NCBI RefSeq assembly: GCF_032854445.1
Contig: NW_027018310.1
Coordinates: 1-43,488, forward strand
Length of the DNA stretch: 43,488 bases
Direction of reading: 5' to 3'
Origin: Liolophura sinensis
Lineage: Eukaryota > Mollusca > Polyplacophora > Chitonida > Chitonidae
Shown: positions 1 to 12,039 of the stretch, piece after piece
Layout of the letters: each line of letters starts with the position of its first letter
Numbering within the stretch: position 1 is the first letter of the stretch
The notes under the pieces: generated by a model
The model's input: only the letters and a program-made list of their open reading frames with translations
Databases searched by the model: none
Told to the model about the DNA's origin: nothing
Program-made: the position numbers and the translations under genes

Positions 1-569
1 ATAGTTAATGTAGCCGATTTCAATTAGCAAAAAGACCAGGCAAAAAATCCAAAAGTGGAAAAACTGTTCCAATGCTGCTGGTAAAAGAGGCTAATCCGAC
101 GTATTTTTGACGAGAAATCGAATGGTGCAAACCGCGTTGCTCTCCGACCAATACTTGTGGCTGTAGCCACAAATGAATAATCATTGATGTCAAGATCACG
201 TGCCCAGCAACGGCTCTTACTCCATGGAAACCAAGGAAATTTGCAATTTTTCAACAGCTGGAGATGCCTGGCCCAATTGCGCATCTTTTGGCACCTTATT
301 GATGTGGGTCAGTGTTCAATTGTACTTTTTACAGCGGACTGTATCAAGTACCTTGTGTTTTTTTTATATACAAATGGTGTGGTTTTTCTACATGTAGATA
401 AAGACATTGAGTTTGTCTTCGACTTAGAAGTAAGACATTTGCTGGGTGAGTTAAATGGCCTTGGCCCAAAGATTTGACGTCGTCTGGGCTACCGAAGGGC
501 ACATAACTTATAATGAAAAGTTGAATATAGTAATGACCAGTCGCGATTGTACATAGTTAATGTAGCCGA

Positions 570-1650
570 TTTCAATTAGAAAAAATACCAGGCAAAAATC
601 CAAAAGTGGAAAAACTGTTCCAATGCTGCTGGTAAGAGGCTAATCCGACGTATTTTTTGACGAGAAATCGAATGGTGCAAACCACGTTGCTCTCCGACCA
701 ATACTTTTGGCTGTAGCCACAAATGAATAATCATTGATGTCAAGATCACGTGCCCAGCAACGGCTCTTACTCCATGGAAACAAGGAAATTTGCAATTTGT
801 CAACAGCTGGAGATGCCTGGCCCAATTGCGCATCTTTTGGCACCTTATTGATGTGGGTCAGTGTTTAATTGTACTTTTTACAGCAGACTTTATCATGTAC
901 CTTGTGTTTTTTTTATATACAAATGGTGTGGTTTTTCTACATGTAGATAAAGACATTGAGTTTGTCTTCGACTTAGAAGTAAGACATTTGCTGGGTGAGT
1001 TAAATGGGCTTGGCCCAAAGATTTGACGTCGTCTGGGCTACCGAAGGGCACATAACTTATAATGAAAAGTTGAATATAGTAATGACCAGTCGCGATTGTA
1101 CATAGTTAATGTAGCCGATTTCAATTAGAAAAAATACCAGGCAAAAATCCAAAAGTGGAAAAACTGTTCCAAAGCTGCTGGTAAGAGGCTAATCCGACGT
1201 ATTTTTTGACGAGAAATCGAATGGTGCAAACCGCGTTGCTCTCCGATCAATACTTTTGGCTGTAGCCACAAATGAATAATCATTGATGTCAAGATCACGT
1301 GCCCAGCAACGGCTCTTACTCCATGGAAACCAAGGAAATTTGCAATTTTTCAACAGCTGGAGATGCCTGGCCCAATTGCGCATCTTTTGGCACCTTATTG
1401 ATGTGGGTCAGTGTTCAATTGTACTTTTTACAGCGGACTGTATCAAGTACCTTGTGTTTTTTTATATACAAATGGTGTGGTTTTTCTACATGTAGATAAA
1501 GACATTGAGTTTGTCTTCGACTTAGAAGTAAGACATTTGCTGGGTGAGTTAAATGGGCTTGGCCCAAAGATTTGACGTCGTCTGGGCTACCGAAGGGCAC
1601 ATAACTTATAATGAAAAGTTGAATATAGTAATGACCAGTCGCGATTGTAC
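570..1650 (+). repeat. Two-monomer block, copy 1 (repeated about 1,647 bp downstream)
   Basis: The first monomer carries GTTTAATTG and CAGACTTTATCATG (near 863-896). The next carries AAAGCTGCTGG (near 1171) and CCGATCAATAC (near 1244). Both also have the AGAAAAAATACC variant of the A-rich segment. The same pair in the same order recurs at about 2217-3297. The CCGATCAATAC and AAAGCTGCTGG variants return once more without the partner in the monomer anchored at 5679, where the first reads CTCGATCAATAC because of a lost C. Boundaries are approximate because flanking monomers are similar. Confidence 0.7.
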
Positions 1651-2216
1651 ATAGTTAATGTAGCCGATTTCAATTCGCAAAAAGACAGGCAAAAATCCAA
1701 AAGTGGAAAAACTGTTCCAATGCTGCTGGTAAGAGGCTAATCCGACGTATTTTTGACGAGAAATCGAATGGTGCAAACCGCGTTGCTCTCTGACCAATAC
1801 TTTTGGCTGTAGCCACAAATGAATAATCATTGATGTCAAGATCACGTGCCCAGCAACGGCTCTTACTCCATGGAAACCAAGGAAATTTGCAATTTTTCAA
1901 CAGCTGGAGATGCCTGGCCCAATTGCGCATCTTTTGGCACCTTATTGATGTGGGTCAGTGTTCAATTGTACTTTTTACAGCGGACCTTTATGAAGTATCT
2001 TGTGTTATTTTTATATACAAATGGTGTGGTTTTTCTACATGTAGATAAAGACATTGAGTTTGTCTTCGACTTAGAAGTAAGACATTTGCTGGGTGAGTTA
2101 AATGGGCTTGGCCCAAAGATTTGACGTCGTCTGGGCTACCGAAGGGCACATAACTTATAATGAAAAGTTGAATATAGTAATGACCAGTCGCGATTGTACA
2201 TAGTTAATTTAGCCGA

Positions 2217-3297
2217 TTTCAATTAGAAAAAATACCAGGCAAAAATCCAAAAGTGGAAAAACTGTTCCAATGCTGCTGGTAAGAGGCTAATCCGACGTAT
2301 TTTTTGACGAGAAATCGAATGGTGCAAACCGCGTTGCTCTCCGACCAATACTTTTGGCTGTAGCCACAAATGAATAATCATTGATGTCAAGATCACGTGC
2401 CCAGCAACGGCTCTTACTCCATGGAAACCAAGGAAATTTGCAATTTTTCAACAGCTGGAGATGCCTGGCCCAATTGCGCATCTTTTGGCACCTTATTGAT
2501 GTGGGTCAGTGTTTAATTGTACTTTTTACAGCAGACTTTATCATGTACCTTGTGTTTTTTTTATATACAAATGGTGTGGTTTTTCTACATGTAGATAAAG
2601 ACATTGAGTTTGTCTTCGACTTAGAAGTAAGACATTTGCTGGGTGAGTTAAATGGGCTTGGCCCAAAGATTTGACGTCGTCTGGGCTACCGAAGGGCACA
2701 TAACTTATAATGAAAAGTTGAATATAGTATATGACCAGTCGCGATTGTACATAGTTAATGTAGCCGATTTCAATTAGAAAAAATACCAGGCAAAATCCAA
2801 AAGTGGAAAAACTGTTCCAAAGCTGCTGGTAAGAGGCTAATCCGACGTATTTTTTGACGAGAAATCGAATGGTGCAAACCGCGTTGCTCTCCGATCAATA
2901 CTTTTGGCTGTAGCCACAAATGAATAATCATTGATGTCAAGATCACGTGCCCAGCAACGGCTCTTACTCCATGGAAACCAAGGAAATTTGCAATTTGTCA
3001 ACAGCTGGAGATGCCTGGCCCAATTGCGCATCTTTTGGCACCTTATTGATGTGGGTCAGTGTTCAATTGTACTTTTTACAGCGGACTGTATCAAGTACCT
3101 TGTGTTTTTTTTATATACAAATGGTGTGGTTTTTCTACATGTAGATAAAGACATTGAGTTTGTCTTCGACTTAGAAGTAAGACATTTGCTGGGTGAGTTA
3201 AATGGGCTTGGCCCAAAGATTTGACGTCGTCTGGGCTACCGAAGGGCACATAACTTATAATGAAAAGTTGAATATAGTAATGACCAGTCGCGATTGT
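2217..3297 (+). repeat. Two-monomer block, copy 2
   Basis: This repeats the block at 570-1650. GTTTAATTG with CAGACTTTATCATG lies near 2511-2543, and AAAGCTGCTGG near 2819 is followed by CCGATCAATAC near 2891. The offset is 1,647 bp between the first monomers and 1,648 bp between the second, about three monomers, so the ancestral exchange unit was probably three monomers, with the third now divergent (TTTATGAAG in the copy at 1830, absent from the copy at 3481). The pair TTTATGAAG then TTTATCATG at 1.98-2.55 kb also recurs at 13.54-14.10 kb. Confidence 0.68.
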
Positions 3298-4030
3298 ACA
3301 TAGTTAATGTAGCCGATTTCAATTAGCAAAAATACCAGGCAAAAATCAAAAAGTGGAAAAACTGTTCCAATGCTGCTGGTAAGAGGCTAATCCGACGTAT
3401 TTTTTGACGAGAAATCGAATGGTGCAAACCGCGTTGCTCTCCGACCAATACTTTTGGCTGTAGCCACAAATGAATAATCATTGATGTCAAGATCACGTGC
3501 CCAGCAACGGCTCTTACTCCATGGAAACCAAGGAAATTTGCAATTTTTCAACAGCTGGAGATGCCTGGCCCAATTGCGCATCTTTTGGCACCTTATTGAT
3601 GTGGGTCAGTGTTCAATTGTACTTTTTACAGCGGACTGTATCAAGTACCTTGTGTTTTTTTTATATACAAATGGTGTGGTTTTTCTACATGTGGATAAAG
3701 ACATTGAGTTTGTCTTCGACTTAGAAGTAAGACATTTGCTGGGTGAGTTAAATGGGCTTGGCCCAAAGATTTGACGTCGTCTGGGCTACCGAAGGGCACA
3801 TAACTTATAATGAAAAGTTGAATATAGTAATGACCAGTCGCGATTGTACATAGTTAATGTAGCCGATTTCAATTGGCAAAAAGACCAGGCAAAAATCCAA
3901 AAGTGAAAAACTGTTCCAATGCTGCTGGTAAGAGGCTAATCCGACGTATTTTTTGACGAGAAATCGAATGGTGGCAAACCGCGTTGCTCTCCGACCAATA
4001 CTTTTGGCTGTAGCCACAAATGAATAATTA

Positions 4031-4975
4031 TTGATGTCAAGATCACGTGCCCAGCAACGGCTCTTACTCCATGGAAACCAAGGAAATTTGCAATTTTTCA
4101 ACAGCTGGAGATGCCTGGCACAATTGCGCATCTTTTGGCACCTTATTGATGTGGGTCAGTGTTCAATTGTACTTTTTACAGCGGACTGTATCAAGTACCT
4201 TGTGTTTTTTTATATACAAATGGTGTGGTTTTGTTACATGTAAATAAAGACATTGAGTTTGTCTTCGACTTAGAAGTAAGACATTTGCTGGTGAGTTAAA
4301 TGGGCTTGGCCCAAGATTTGACGTCGTCTGGGCTACCGAAGGGCACATAACTTATAATGAAAAGTTGAATATAGTAATGACCAGTCGCGATTGTACATAG
4401 TTAATGTAGCCGAATTCAGTTAGCAAAAAGACCAGGCAAAAATCCAAAAGTAGAAAAACTGTTCCAATGCTGCTGGTAAGAGGCTAATCCGACGTATTTT
4501 TTGACGAGAAATCGAATGGTGCAAACCACGTTGCTCTCCGACCAATACTTTTGGCTGTAGCCACAAATGAATAATCATTGATGTCAAGATCACGTTGCCC
4601 AGCAACGGCTCTTACTCCATGGAAACCAAGGAAATTTGCAATTTTTCAACAGCTGGGGATGCTGGCCCAATTGCGCATCTTTTGGCACCTTATTGATGTG
4701 GGTCAGTGTTCAATTGTACTTTTTACAGGCGGACTGTATCAAGTACCTTGTGTTTTTTTTATATACAAATGGTGTGGTTTTTCTACATGTAGATAAAGAC
4801 ATTGAGTTTGTCTTCGACTTAGAAGTAAGACAACTGCTGGGTGAGTTAAATGGGCTTGGCCCAAAGATTTGACGTCCGTCTGGGCTACCGAAGGGCACAT
4901 AACTTATAATGAAAAGTTGAATATAGTAATGACCAGTCGCGATTGTACATAGTTAATGTAGCCGATTTCAATTCG
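4031..4975 (+). repeat. Dimeric higher-order unit, copy A
   Basis: Monomer one has GGCACAATTG and TTTTGTTACATG in place of the usual CCCAATTG and TTTCTACATG. Monomer two opens with the CGAATTCAGTTAGC variant and carries AGTAGAAAAAC, CCACGTTGC and GACAACTGC. The same pair occurs at about 6.1-7.2 kb and 7.2-8.3 kb. This copy also has ATGTAAATAAAG in place of ATGTAGATAAAG near 4238, which breaks the 12-bp palindrome and creates an AATAAA hexamer. Confidence 0.7.
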
Positions 4976-6129
4976 CAAAAAGACCAGGCAAAAATCCAAC
5001 AGTAGAAAAACTGTTCCAATGCTGCTGGTAAGAGGCCTAATCCGACGTATTTTTTGACGAGAAATCGAATGTGCAAACCACGTTGCTCTCCGACCAATAT
5101 TTTTGGCTGTAGCCACAAATGAATAATCATTGATGTCAAGATCACGTGCCCAGCAACGGCTCTTACTCCATGGAAACCAAGGAAATTTGCAATTTTTCAA
5201 CAGCTGGAGATGCCTGGCCCAATTGCGCATCTTTTGGCACCTTATTGATGTGGCTCAGTGTTCAATTGTACTTTTTACAGCGGACTGTATCAAGTACCTT
5301 GTGTTTTTTTTATATACAAATGGTGTGGTTTTTCTACATGTAGATAAAGACATTGAGTTTGTCTTCGACTTAGAAATACGACATTTGCTGGGTGAGTTAA
5401 ATGGGCTTGGCCCAAAGATTTGACGTCGTCTGGGCTACCGAAGGGCACATAACTTATAATGAAAAGTTGAATATAGTAATGACCAGTCGCGATTGTACAT
5501 AGTTAATGTAGCCGATTTCAATTAGAAAAAATACCAGGCAAAAATCCAAAAGTGGAAAAACTGTTCCAAAGCTGCTGGTAAGAGGCTAATCCGACGTATT
5601 TTTTGACGAGAAATCGAATGGTGCAAACCGCGTTACTCTCGATCAATACTTTTGGCTGTAGCCACAAATGAATAATCATTGATGTCAAGATCACGTGCCC
5701 AGCAACGGCTCTTACTCCATGGAAACCAAGGAAATTTGCAATTTTTCAACAGCTGGAGATGCCTGGCCCAATTGCGCATCTTTTGGCCACCTTATTGATG
5801 TGGGTCAGTGTTCAATTGTACTTTTTAAAGCGGACTGTATCAAGTACCTTGTGTTTTTTTTATATACAAATGGTGTGGGTGGTTTTTTCTACATGTAGAT
5901 AAAGACATTGAGTTTGTCTTCGACTTAGAAGTAAGACATTTGCTGGGTGAGTTAAATGGGCTTGGCCCAAAGATTTGACGTCGTCTGGGCTACCGAAGGG
6001 CACATAACTTATAATGAAAAGTTGAATATAGTAATGACCAGTCGCGATTGTACATAGTTAATGTAGCCGATTTCAATTAGAAAAAATACCAGGCAAAAAT
6101 CCAAAAGTGGAAAAACTGTTCCAATGCTG

Positions 6130-7180
6130 CTGGTAAGAGGCTAATCCGACGTATTTTTTGACGAGAAATCGAATGGTGCAAACCGCGTTGCTCTCCGACC
6201 AATACTTTTGGCTGTAGCCACAAGTGAATAATCATTGATGTCAGATCACGTGCCCAGCAACCGGCTCTTACTCCATGGAAACCAAGGAAATTTGCAATTT
6301 TTCAACAGCTGGAGATGCCTGGCACAATTGCGCATCTTTTGGCACCTTATTGATGTGGGTCAGTGTTCAATTGTACTTTTTACAGCGGACTGTATCAAGT
6401 ACCTTGTGTTTTTTTTATATACAAATGGTGTGGTTTTGTTACATGTAGATAAAGACATTGAGTTTGTCTTCGACTTAGAAGTAAGACATTTGCTGGGTGA
6501 GTTAAATGGCTTGGCCCAAAGATTTGACGTCGTCTGGGCTACCGAAGGGCACATAACTTATAATGAAAAGTTGAATATAGTAATGACCAGTCGCGATTGT
6601 ACATAGTTAATGTAGCCGAATTCAGTTAGCAAAAAGACCAGGCAAAAATCCAAAAGTAGAAAAACTGTTCCAATGCTGCTGGTAAGAGACTAATCCGACG
6701 TATTTTTTGACGAGAAATCGAATGGTGCAAACCACGTTGCTCTCCGACCAATACTTTTGGCTGTAGCCACAAATGAATAATCATTGATGTCAAGATCACG
6801 TGCCCAGCAACGGCCTCTTACTCCATGGAAACCAAGGAAATTTGCAATTTTTCAACAGCTGGGATGCCTGGCCCAATTGCGCATCTTTTGCACCGTATTG
6901 ATGTGGGTCAGTGTTCAATTGTACTTTTTACAGCGGACTGTATCAAGTACCTTGTGTTTTTTTTATATACAAATGGTGTGGTTTTTCTACATGTAGATAA
7001 AGACATTGAGTTTGTCTTCGACTTAGAAGTAAGACAACTGCTGGGTGAGTTAAATGGGCTTGGCCCAAAGATTTGACGTCGTCTGGGCTACCGAAGGGCA
7101 CATAACTTATAATGAAAAGTTGAATATAGTAATGACCAGTCGCGATTGTACATAGTTAATGTAGCCGATTTCAATTAGAA
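6130..7180 (+). repeat. Dimeric higher-order unit, copy B
   Basis: The diagnostic variants match copy A, with CACAAGTGAATAA, AGAGACTAATCC and CACCGTATTG also present and shared with copy C. Copies B and C are directly adjacent with a period of about 1,098 bp and are clearly the most closely related pair in the left third. The short period relative to 1,100 reflects single-base losses in this indel-rich region. Confidence 0.75.
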
Positions 7181-8260
7181 AAAATACCAGGCAAAAATCC
7201 AAAAGTGGAAAAACTGTTCCAATGCTGCTGGTAAGAGGCTAATCCGACGTATTTTTTGACGAGAAATCGAATGGTGCAAACCGCGTTGCTCTCCGACCAA
7301 TACTTTTGGCTGTAGCCACAAGTGAATAATCATTGATGTCAAGATCACGTGCCCAGCAACGGCTCTTACTCCATGGAAACCAAGGAAATTTGCAATTTTT
7401 CAACAGCTGGAGATGCCTGGCACAATTGCGCATCTTTGGCACCTTATTGATGTGGGTCAGTGTTCAATTGTACTTTTTACAGCGGACTGTATCAAGTACC
7501 TTGTGTTTTTTTATATACAAATGGTGTGGTTTTGTTACATGTAGATAAAGACATTGAGTTTGTCTTCGACTTAGAAGTAAGACATTTGCTGGGTGAGTTA
7601 AATGGGCTTGGCCCAAAGATTTGACGTCGTCTGGGCTACCGAAGGGCACATAACTTATAATGAAAAGTTGAATATAGTAATGACCAGTCGCGATTGTACA
7701 TAGTTAATGTAGCCGAATTCAGTTAGCAAAAAGACCAGGCAAAAATCCAAAAGTAGAAAAACTGTTCCAATGCTGCTGGTAAGAGACTAATCCGACGTAT
7801 TTTTTGACGAGAAATCGAATGGTGCAAACCACGTTGCTCTCCGACCAATACTTTTGGCTGTAGCCACAAATGAATAATCATTGATGTCAAGATCACGTGC
7901 CCAGCAACGGCTCTTACTCCATGGAAACCAAGGAAATTTGCAATTTTTCAACAGCTGGGGAATGCCTGGCCCAATTGCGCATCTTTTGGCACCGTATTGA
8001 TGTGGGTCAGTGTTCAATTGTACTTTTTACAGCGGACTGTATCAAGTACCTTGTGTTTTTTTTATATACAAATGGTGTGGTTTTTCTACATGTAGATAAA
8101 GACATTGAGTTTGTCTTCGACTTAGAAGTAAGACAACTGCTGGGTGAGTTAAATGGGCTTGGCCCAAAGATTTGACGTCGTCTGGGCTACCGAAGGGCAC
8201 ATAACTTATAATGAAAAGTTGAATATAGTAATGACCAGTCGCGATTGTACATAGTTAATG
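7181..8260 (+). repeat. Dimeric higher-order unit, copy C
   Basis: This is the direct tandem copy of unit B. CAAGTGAATAA lies near 7319, GGCACAATTG near 7419, TTTTGTTACATG near 7531, CGAATTCAGTTAGC near 7714, AGAGACTAATCC near 7782 and CACCGTATTG near 7991. It ends where the following monomer switches to the TGGCCGATTTCAATTGGC type near 8261. Confidence 0.75.
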
Positions 8261-8981
8261 TGGCCGATTTCAATTGGCAAAAAGACCAGGCAAAAATCCA
8301 AAAGTAGAAAAACTGTTCCAATGCTGCTGTTAAGAGGCTAATCCGACGTATTTTTTGACGAGAAATCGAATGGTGCAAACCGCGTTGCTCTCCGACCAAT
8401 ACTTTTGCTGTAGCCACAAATGAATAATCATTGATGTCAAGATCACGTGCCCAGCAACGGCTCTTACTCCATGGAAACCAAGGAAATTTGCAATTTTTCA
8501 ACAGCTGGAGATGCCTGGCCCAATTGCGCAATCTTTTGGCACCTTATTGATGTGGGTCAGTGTTCAATTGTACTTTTTACAGCGGACTGTATCAAGTACC
8601 TTGTGTTTTTTTTTATATACAAATGGTTTGGTTTTTCTACATGTAGATAAAGACATTGAGTTTGTCTTCGACTTAGAAGTGAGACATTTGGCTGGGTGAG
8701 TTAAATGGGCTTGGCCCAAAGATTTGACGTCGTCTGGGCTACCGAAGGCCACATAACTTATAATGAAAAGTTGAATATAGTAATGACCAGTCGCGATTGT
8801 ACATAGTTAATGTAGCCGATTTCAATTCGCAAAAAGACCAGGCAAAATCCAAAGTGGAAAAACTGTTCCAATGCTGCTGGTAAGAGGCTAATCCGACGTA
8901 TTTTTTGACGAGAAATCGAATGGTGCAAACCGCGTTGCTCTCCGACCAATACTTTTGGCTGTAGCCACAAATGAATAATCA

Positions 8982-9458
8982 TTGATGTCAAGATCACGTG
9001 CCCAGCAACGGCTCTTACTCCATGGAAACCAAGGAAATTTGCAATTTGTCAACAGCTGGAGATGCCTGGCCCAATTGCGCATCTTTTGGCACCTTATTGA
9101 TGTGGGTCAGTGTTCAATTGTCCTTTTTACAGCGGACTGTATCAAGTACCTTGTGTTTTTTTTATATACAAATGGTGTGGTTTTTCTACATGTAGATAAA
9201 GACATTGAGTTTGTCTTCGACTTAGAAGTAAGACAACTGCTGGGTGAGTTAAATGGGCTTGGCCAAAGATTTGACGTCGTCTGGGCTACCGAAGGGCACA
9301 TAACTTATAATGAAAAGTTGAATATAGTAATGGACCAGTCGCGATTGTACATAGTTAATGTAGCCGATTTCAATTCGCAAAAAGACCAGGCAAAAATCCA
9401 AAAGAAGAAAAACTGTTCCAATGCTGCTGGTAAGAGGCTAATCCGACGTATTTTTTGA
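8982..9458 (+). other. 158-codon frame in an indel-bearing monomer, probable artefact
   Basis: Here the 97-codon frame runs on, because one base is missing in GGCCAAAG near 9262 and one is inserted in ATGGACCAG near 9331. The extension reads through segments including FDVVWATEGHITYNEKL and ends at the usual TTTTTTGA. A shorter version of 123 codons occurs at 6235-6606, where a G is missing from AAATGGGC. Both lie in the indel-rich left segment, so the extension may be sequencing error. It may also reveal an older coding frame that the repeat inherited. I recognise no protein family in it. Confidence 0.15.
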
Positions 9459-10389
9459 CGAGAAATCGAATGGTGCAAACCACGTTGCTCTCCGACCAAT
9501 ACTTTTGGCTGTAGCCACAAATGAATAATCATTGATGTCAAGATCACGTGCCCAGGCAACGGCTCTTACTCCATGGAAACCAAGGAAATTTGCAATTTTT
9601 CAACAGCTGGAGATGCCTGCCCAATTGCGCATCTTTTGGCACCTTATTGATGTGGGTCAGTGTTCAATTGTACTTTTTACAGCGGACTGTATCAAGTACC
9701 TTGTGTTTTTTTATATACAAATGGTGTGGTTTTTTCTACATGTAGATAAAGACATTGAGTTTGTCTTCGACTTAGAAGTAAGACAACTGCTGGGTGAGTT
9801 AAATGGGCTTGGCCCAAAGATTTGACGTCGTCTGGGCTACCGAAGGGCACATAACTTATAATGAAAAGTTGAATATAGTAATGACCAGTCGCGATTGTAC
9901 ATAGTTAATGTAGCCGATTTAAATTAGCAAAAAGACCAGGCAAAAAACCAAAAGTGGAAAAACTGTTCCAATGCTGCTGGTAAGAGGCTAATCCGACGTA
10001 TTTTTTGACGAGAAATCGAATGGTGCAAACCGCGTTGCTCTCCGACCAATACTTTTGGCTGTAGCCACAAATGAATAATCATTGATGTCAAGATCACGTG
10101 CCCAGCAACGGCTCTTACTCCATGGAAACCAAGGAAATTTGCAATTTTTCAACAGCTGGAGATGCCTGGCCCAATTGCGCATCTTTTGGCACCTTATTGA
10201 TGTGGGTCAGTGTTCAATTGTACTTTTTACAGCGGACTGTATCAAGTACCTTGTGTTTTTTTTATATACAAATGGTGTGGTTTTTCTACATGTAGATAAA
10301 GACATTGAGTTTGTCTTCGACTTAGAAGTAAGACATTTGCTGGGTGAGTTAAATGGGCTTGGCCCAAAGATTTGACGTCGTCTGGGCTA

Positions 10390-12039
10390 CCCAAGGCCAC
10401 ATAACTTATAATGAAAAGTTGAATATAGTAATGACCAGTCGCGATTGTACATAGTTAATGTAGCCGTTTCAATTAGCAAAAAGACCAGGTAAAAATCCAA
10501 AAGTGGAAAAAACTGTTCCAATGCTGCTGGTAAGAGGCTAATCCGACGTATTTTTTGACGAGAAATCGAATGGTGCAAACCGCGTTGCTCTCCGACCAAT
10601 ACTTTTGGCTGTAGCCACAAATAAATAATCATTGATGTCAAGATCACGTGCCCAGCAACGGCTCTTACTCCATGGAAACCAAGGAAATTTGCAATTTTTC
10701 AACAGCTGGGGATGCCTGGCCCAATTGCGCATCTTTTGGCACCTTATTGATGTGGGTCAGTGTTCAATTGTACTTTTTACAGCGGACTGTATCAAGTACC
10801 TTGTGTTTTTTTTATATACAAATGGTGTGGTTTTTCTACATGTAGATAAAGACATTGAGTTTGTCTTCGACTTAGAAGTAAGACAACTGCTGGGTGAGTT
10901 AAATGGGCTTGGCCCAAGGATTTGACGTCGTCTGGGCTACCGAAGGGCACATAACTTATAATGAAAAGTTGAATATAGTAATGACCAGTCGCGATTGTAC
11001 ATAGTTAATGTGGCCGATTTCAATTGGCAAAAAGACCAGGCAAAAATCCAAAAGTGGAAAAACTGTTCCAATGCTGCTGTTAAGAGGCTAATCCGACGTA
11101 TTTTTTGACGAGAAATCGAATGGTGCAAACCGCGTTGCTCTCCGACCAATACTTTTGGCTGTAGCCACAAATGAATAATCATTGATGTCAAGATCACGTG
11201 CCCAGCAACGGCTCTTACTCCATGGAAACCAAGGAAATTTGCAATTTTTCAACAGCTGGAGATGCCTGGCCCAATTGCGCATCTTTTGGCACCTTATTGA
11301 TGTGGGTCAGTGTTCAATTGTCCTTTTTACAGCGGACTGTATCAAGTACCTTGTGTTTTTTTTATATACAAATGGTGTGGTTTTTCTACATGTAGATAAA
11401 GACATTGAGTTTGTCTTCGACTTAGAAGTAAGACAACTGCTGGGTGAGTTAAATGGGCTTGGCCCAAAGATTTGACGTCGTCTGGGCTACCGAAGAGCAC
11501 ATAACTTATAATGAAAAGTTGAATATAGTAATGACCAGTCGCGATTGTACATAGTTAATGTAGCCGATTTCAATTAGACAAAAGACCAGGCAAAAATCCA
11601 AAAGTGGAAAAACTGTTCCAATGCTGCTGGTAAGAGGCTAATCCGACGTATTTTTTGACGAGAAATCGAATGGTGCAAACCACGTTGCTCTCCGACCAAT
11701 ACTTTTGGCTGTAGCCACAAATGAATAATCATTGATGTCAAGATCACGTGCCCAGCAACGGCTCTTACTCCATGGAAACCAAGGAAATTTGCAATTTTTC
11801 AACAGCTGGAGATGCCTGGCCCAATTGCGCATCTTTTGGCACCTTATTGATGTGGGTCAGTGTTCAATTGTACTTTTTACAGCAGACTGTATCAAGTACC
11901 TTGTGTTTTTTTTATATACAAATGGTTTGGTTTTTCTACATGTAGATAAAGACATTGAGTTTGTCTTCGACTTAGAAGTAAGACATTTGCTGGGTGAGTT
12001 AAATGGGCTTGGCCCAAAGATTTGACGTCGTCTGGGCTA
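10390..12039 (+). repeat. Trimeric higher-order unit, copy 1 (period 1,650)
   Basis: Three monomers make the unit. The first carries AAATAAATAATC (near 10619), CAGCTGGGGATG and CCCAAGGATTTG. The second carries TGGCCGATTTCAATTGGC, CTGCTGTTAAGAG, TGTCCTTTTT and CGAAGAGCAC. The third carries AATTAGACAAAAG, CCACGTTGC, CAGCAGACTG, GGTTTGG and GAAGGCCAC. All three recur in order 1,650 bp downstream. A short version of this order (AAATAAATAATC, then TGGCC with CTGTTAAG) also appears inside both heptameric units, so it is an older building block. Confidence 0.85.

Larger units (their letters stand above)
1..10520. other. Left segment of the array with frequent single-base indels
   Basis: In this stretch monomer spacing wanders between 547 and 556 bp, and many copies carry one-base gains or losses within short homopolymers or next to them. 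Examples are ACGTTGCCC for ACGTGCCC near 4593, GACGTCCGTC near 4872, GAATGTGC near 5068, TCAGATCACG near 6241, CAACCGGC near 6259, CTTTTGCTG near 8402, GGCCAAAG near 9262, TGGACC near 9331 and CCAGGCAAC near 9553. The interior of the array is almost free of such changes. The pattern fits uncorrected long-read error at a contig end better than biological divergence, but true older variants are present too, for example GAATTCAGTTAGC, which is shared by three monomers at about 4.41, 6.62 and 7.71 kb. Open frames in this segment should be treated with suspicion. Confidence 0.75.
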
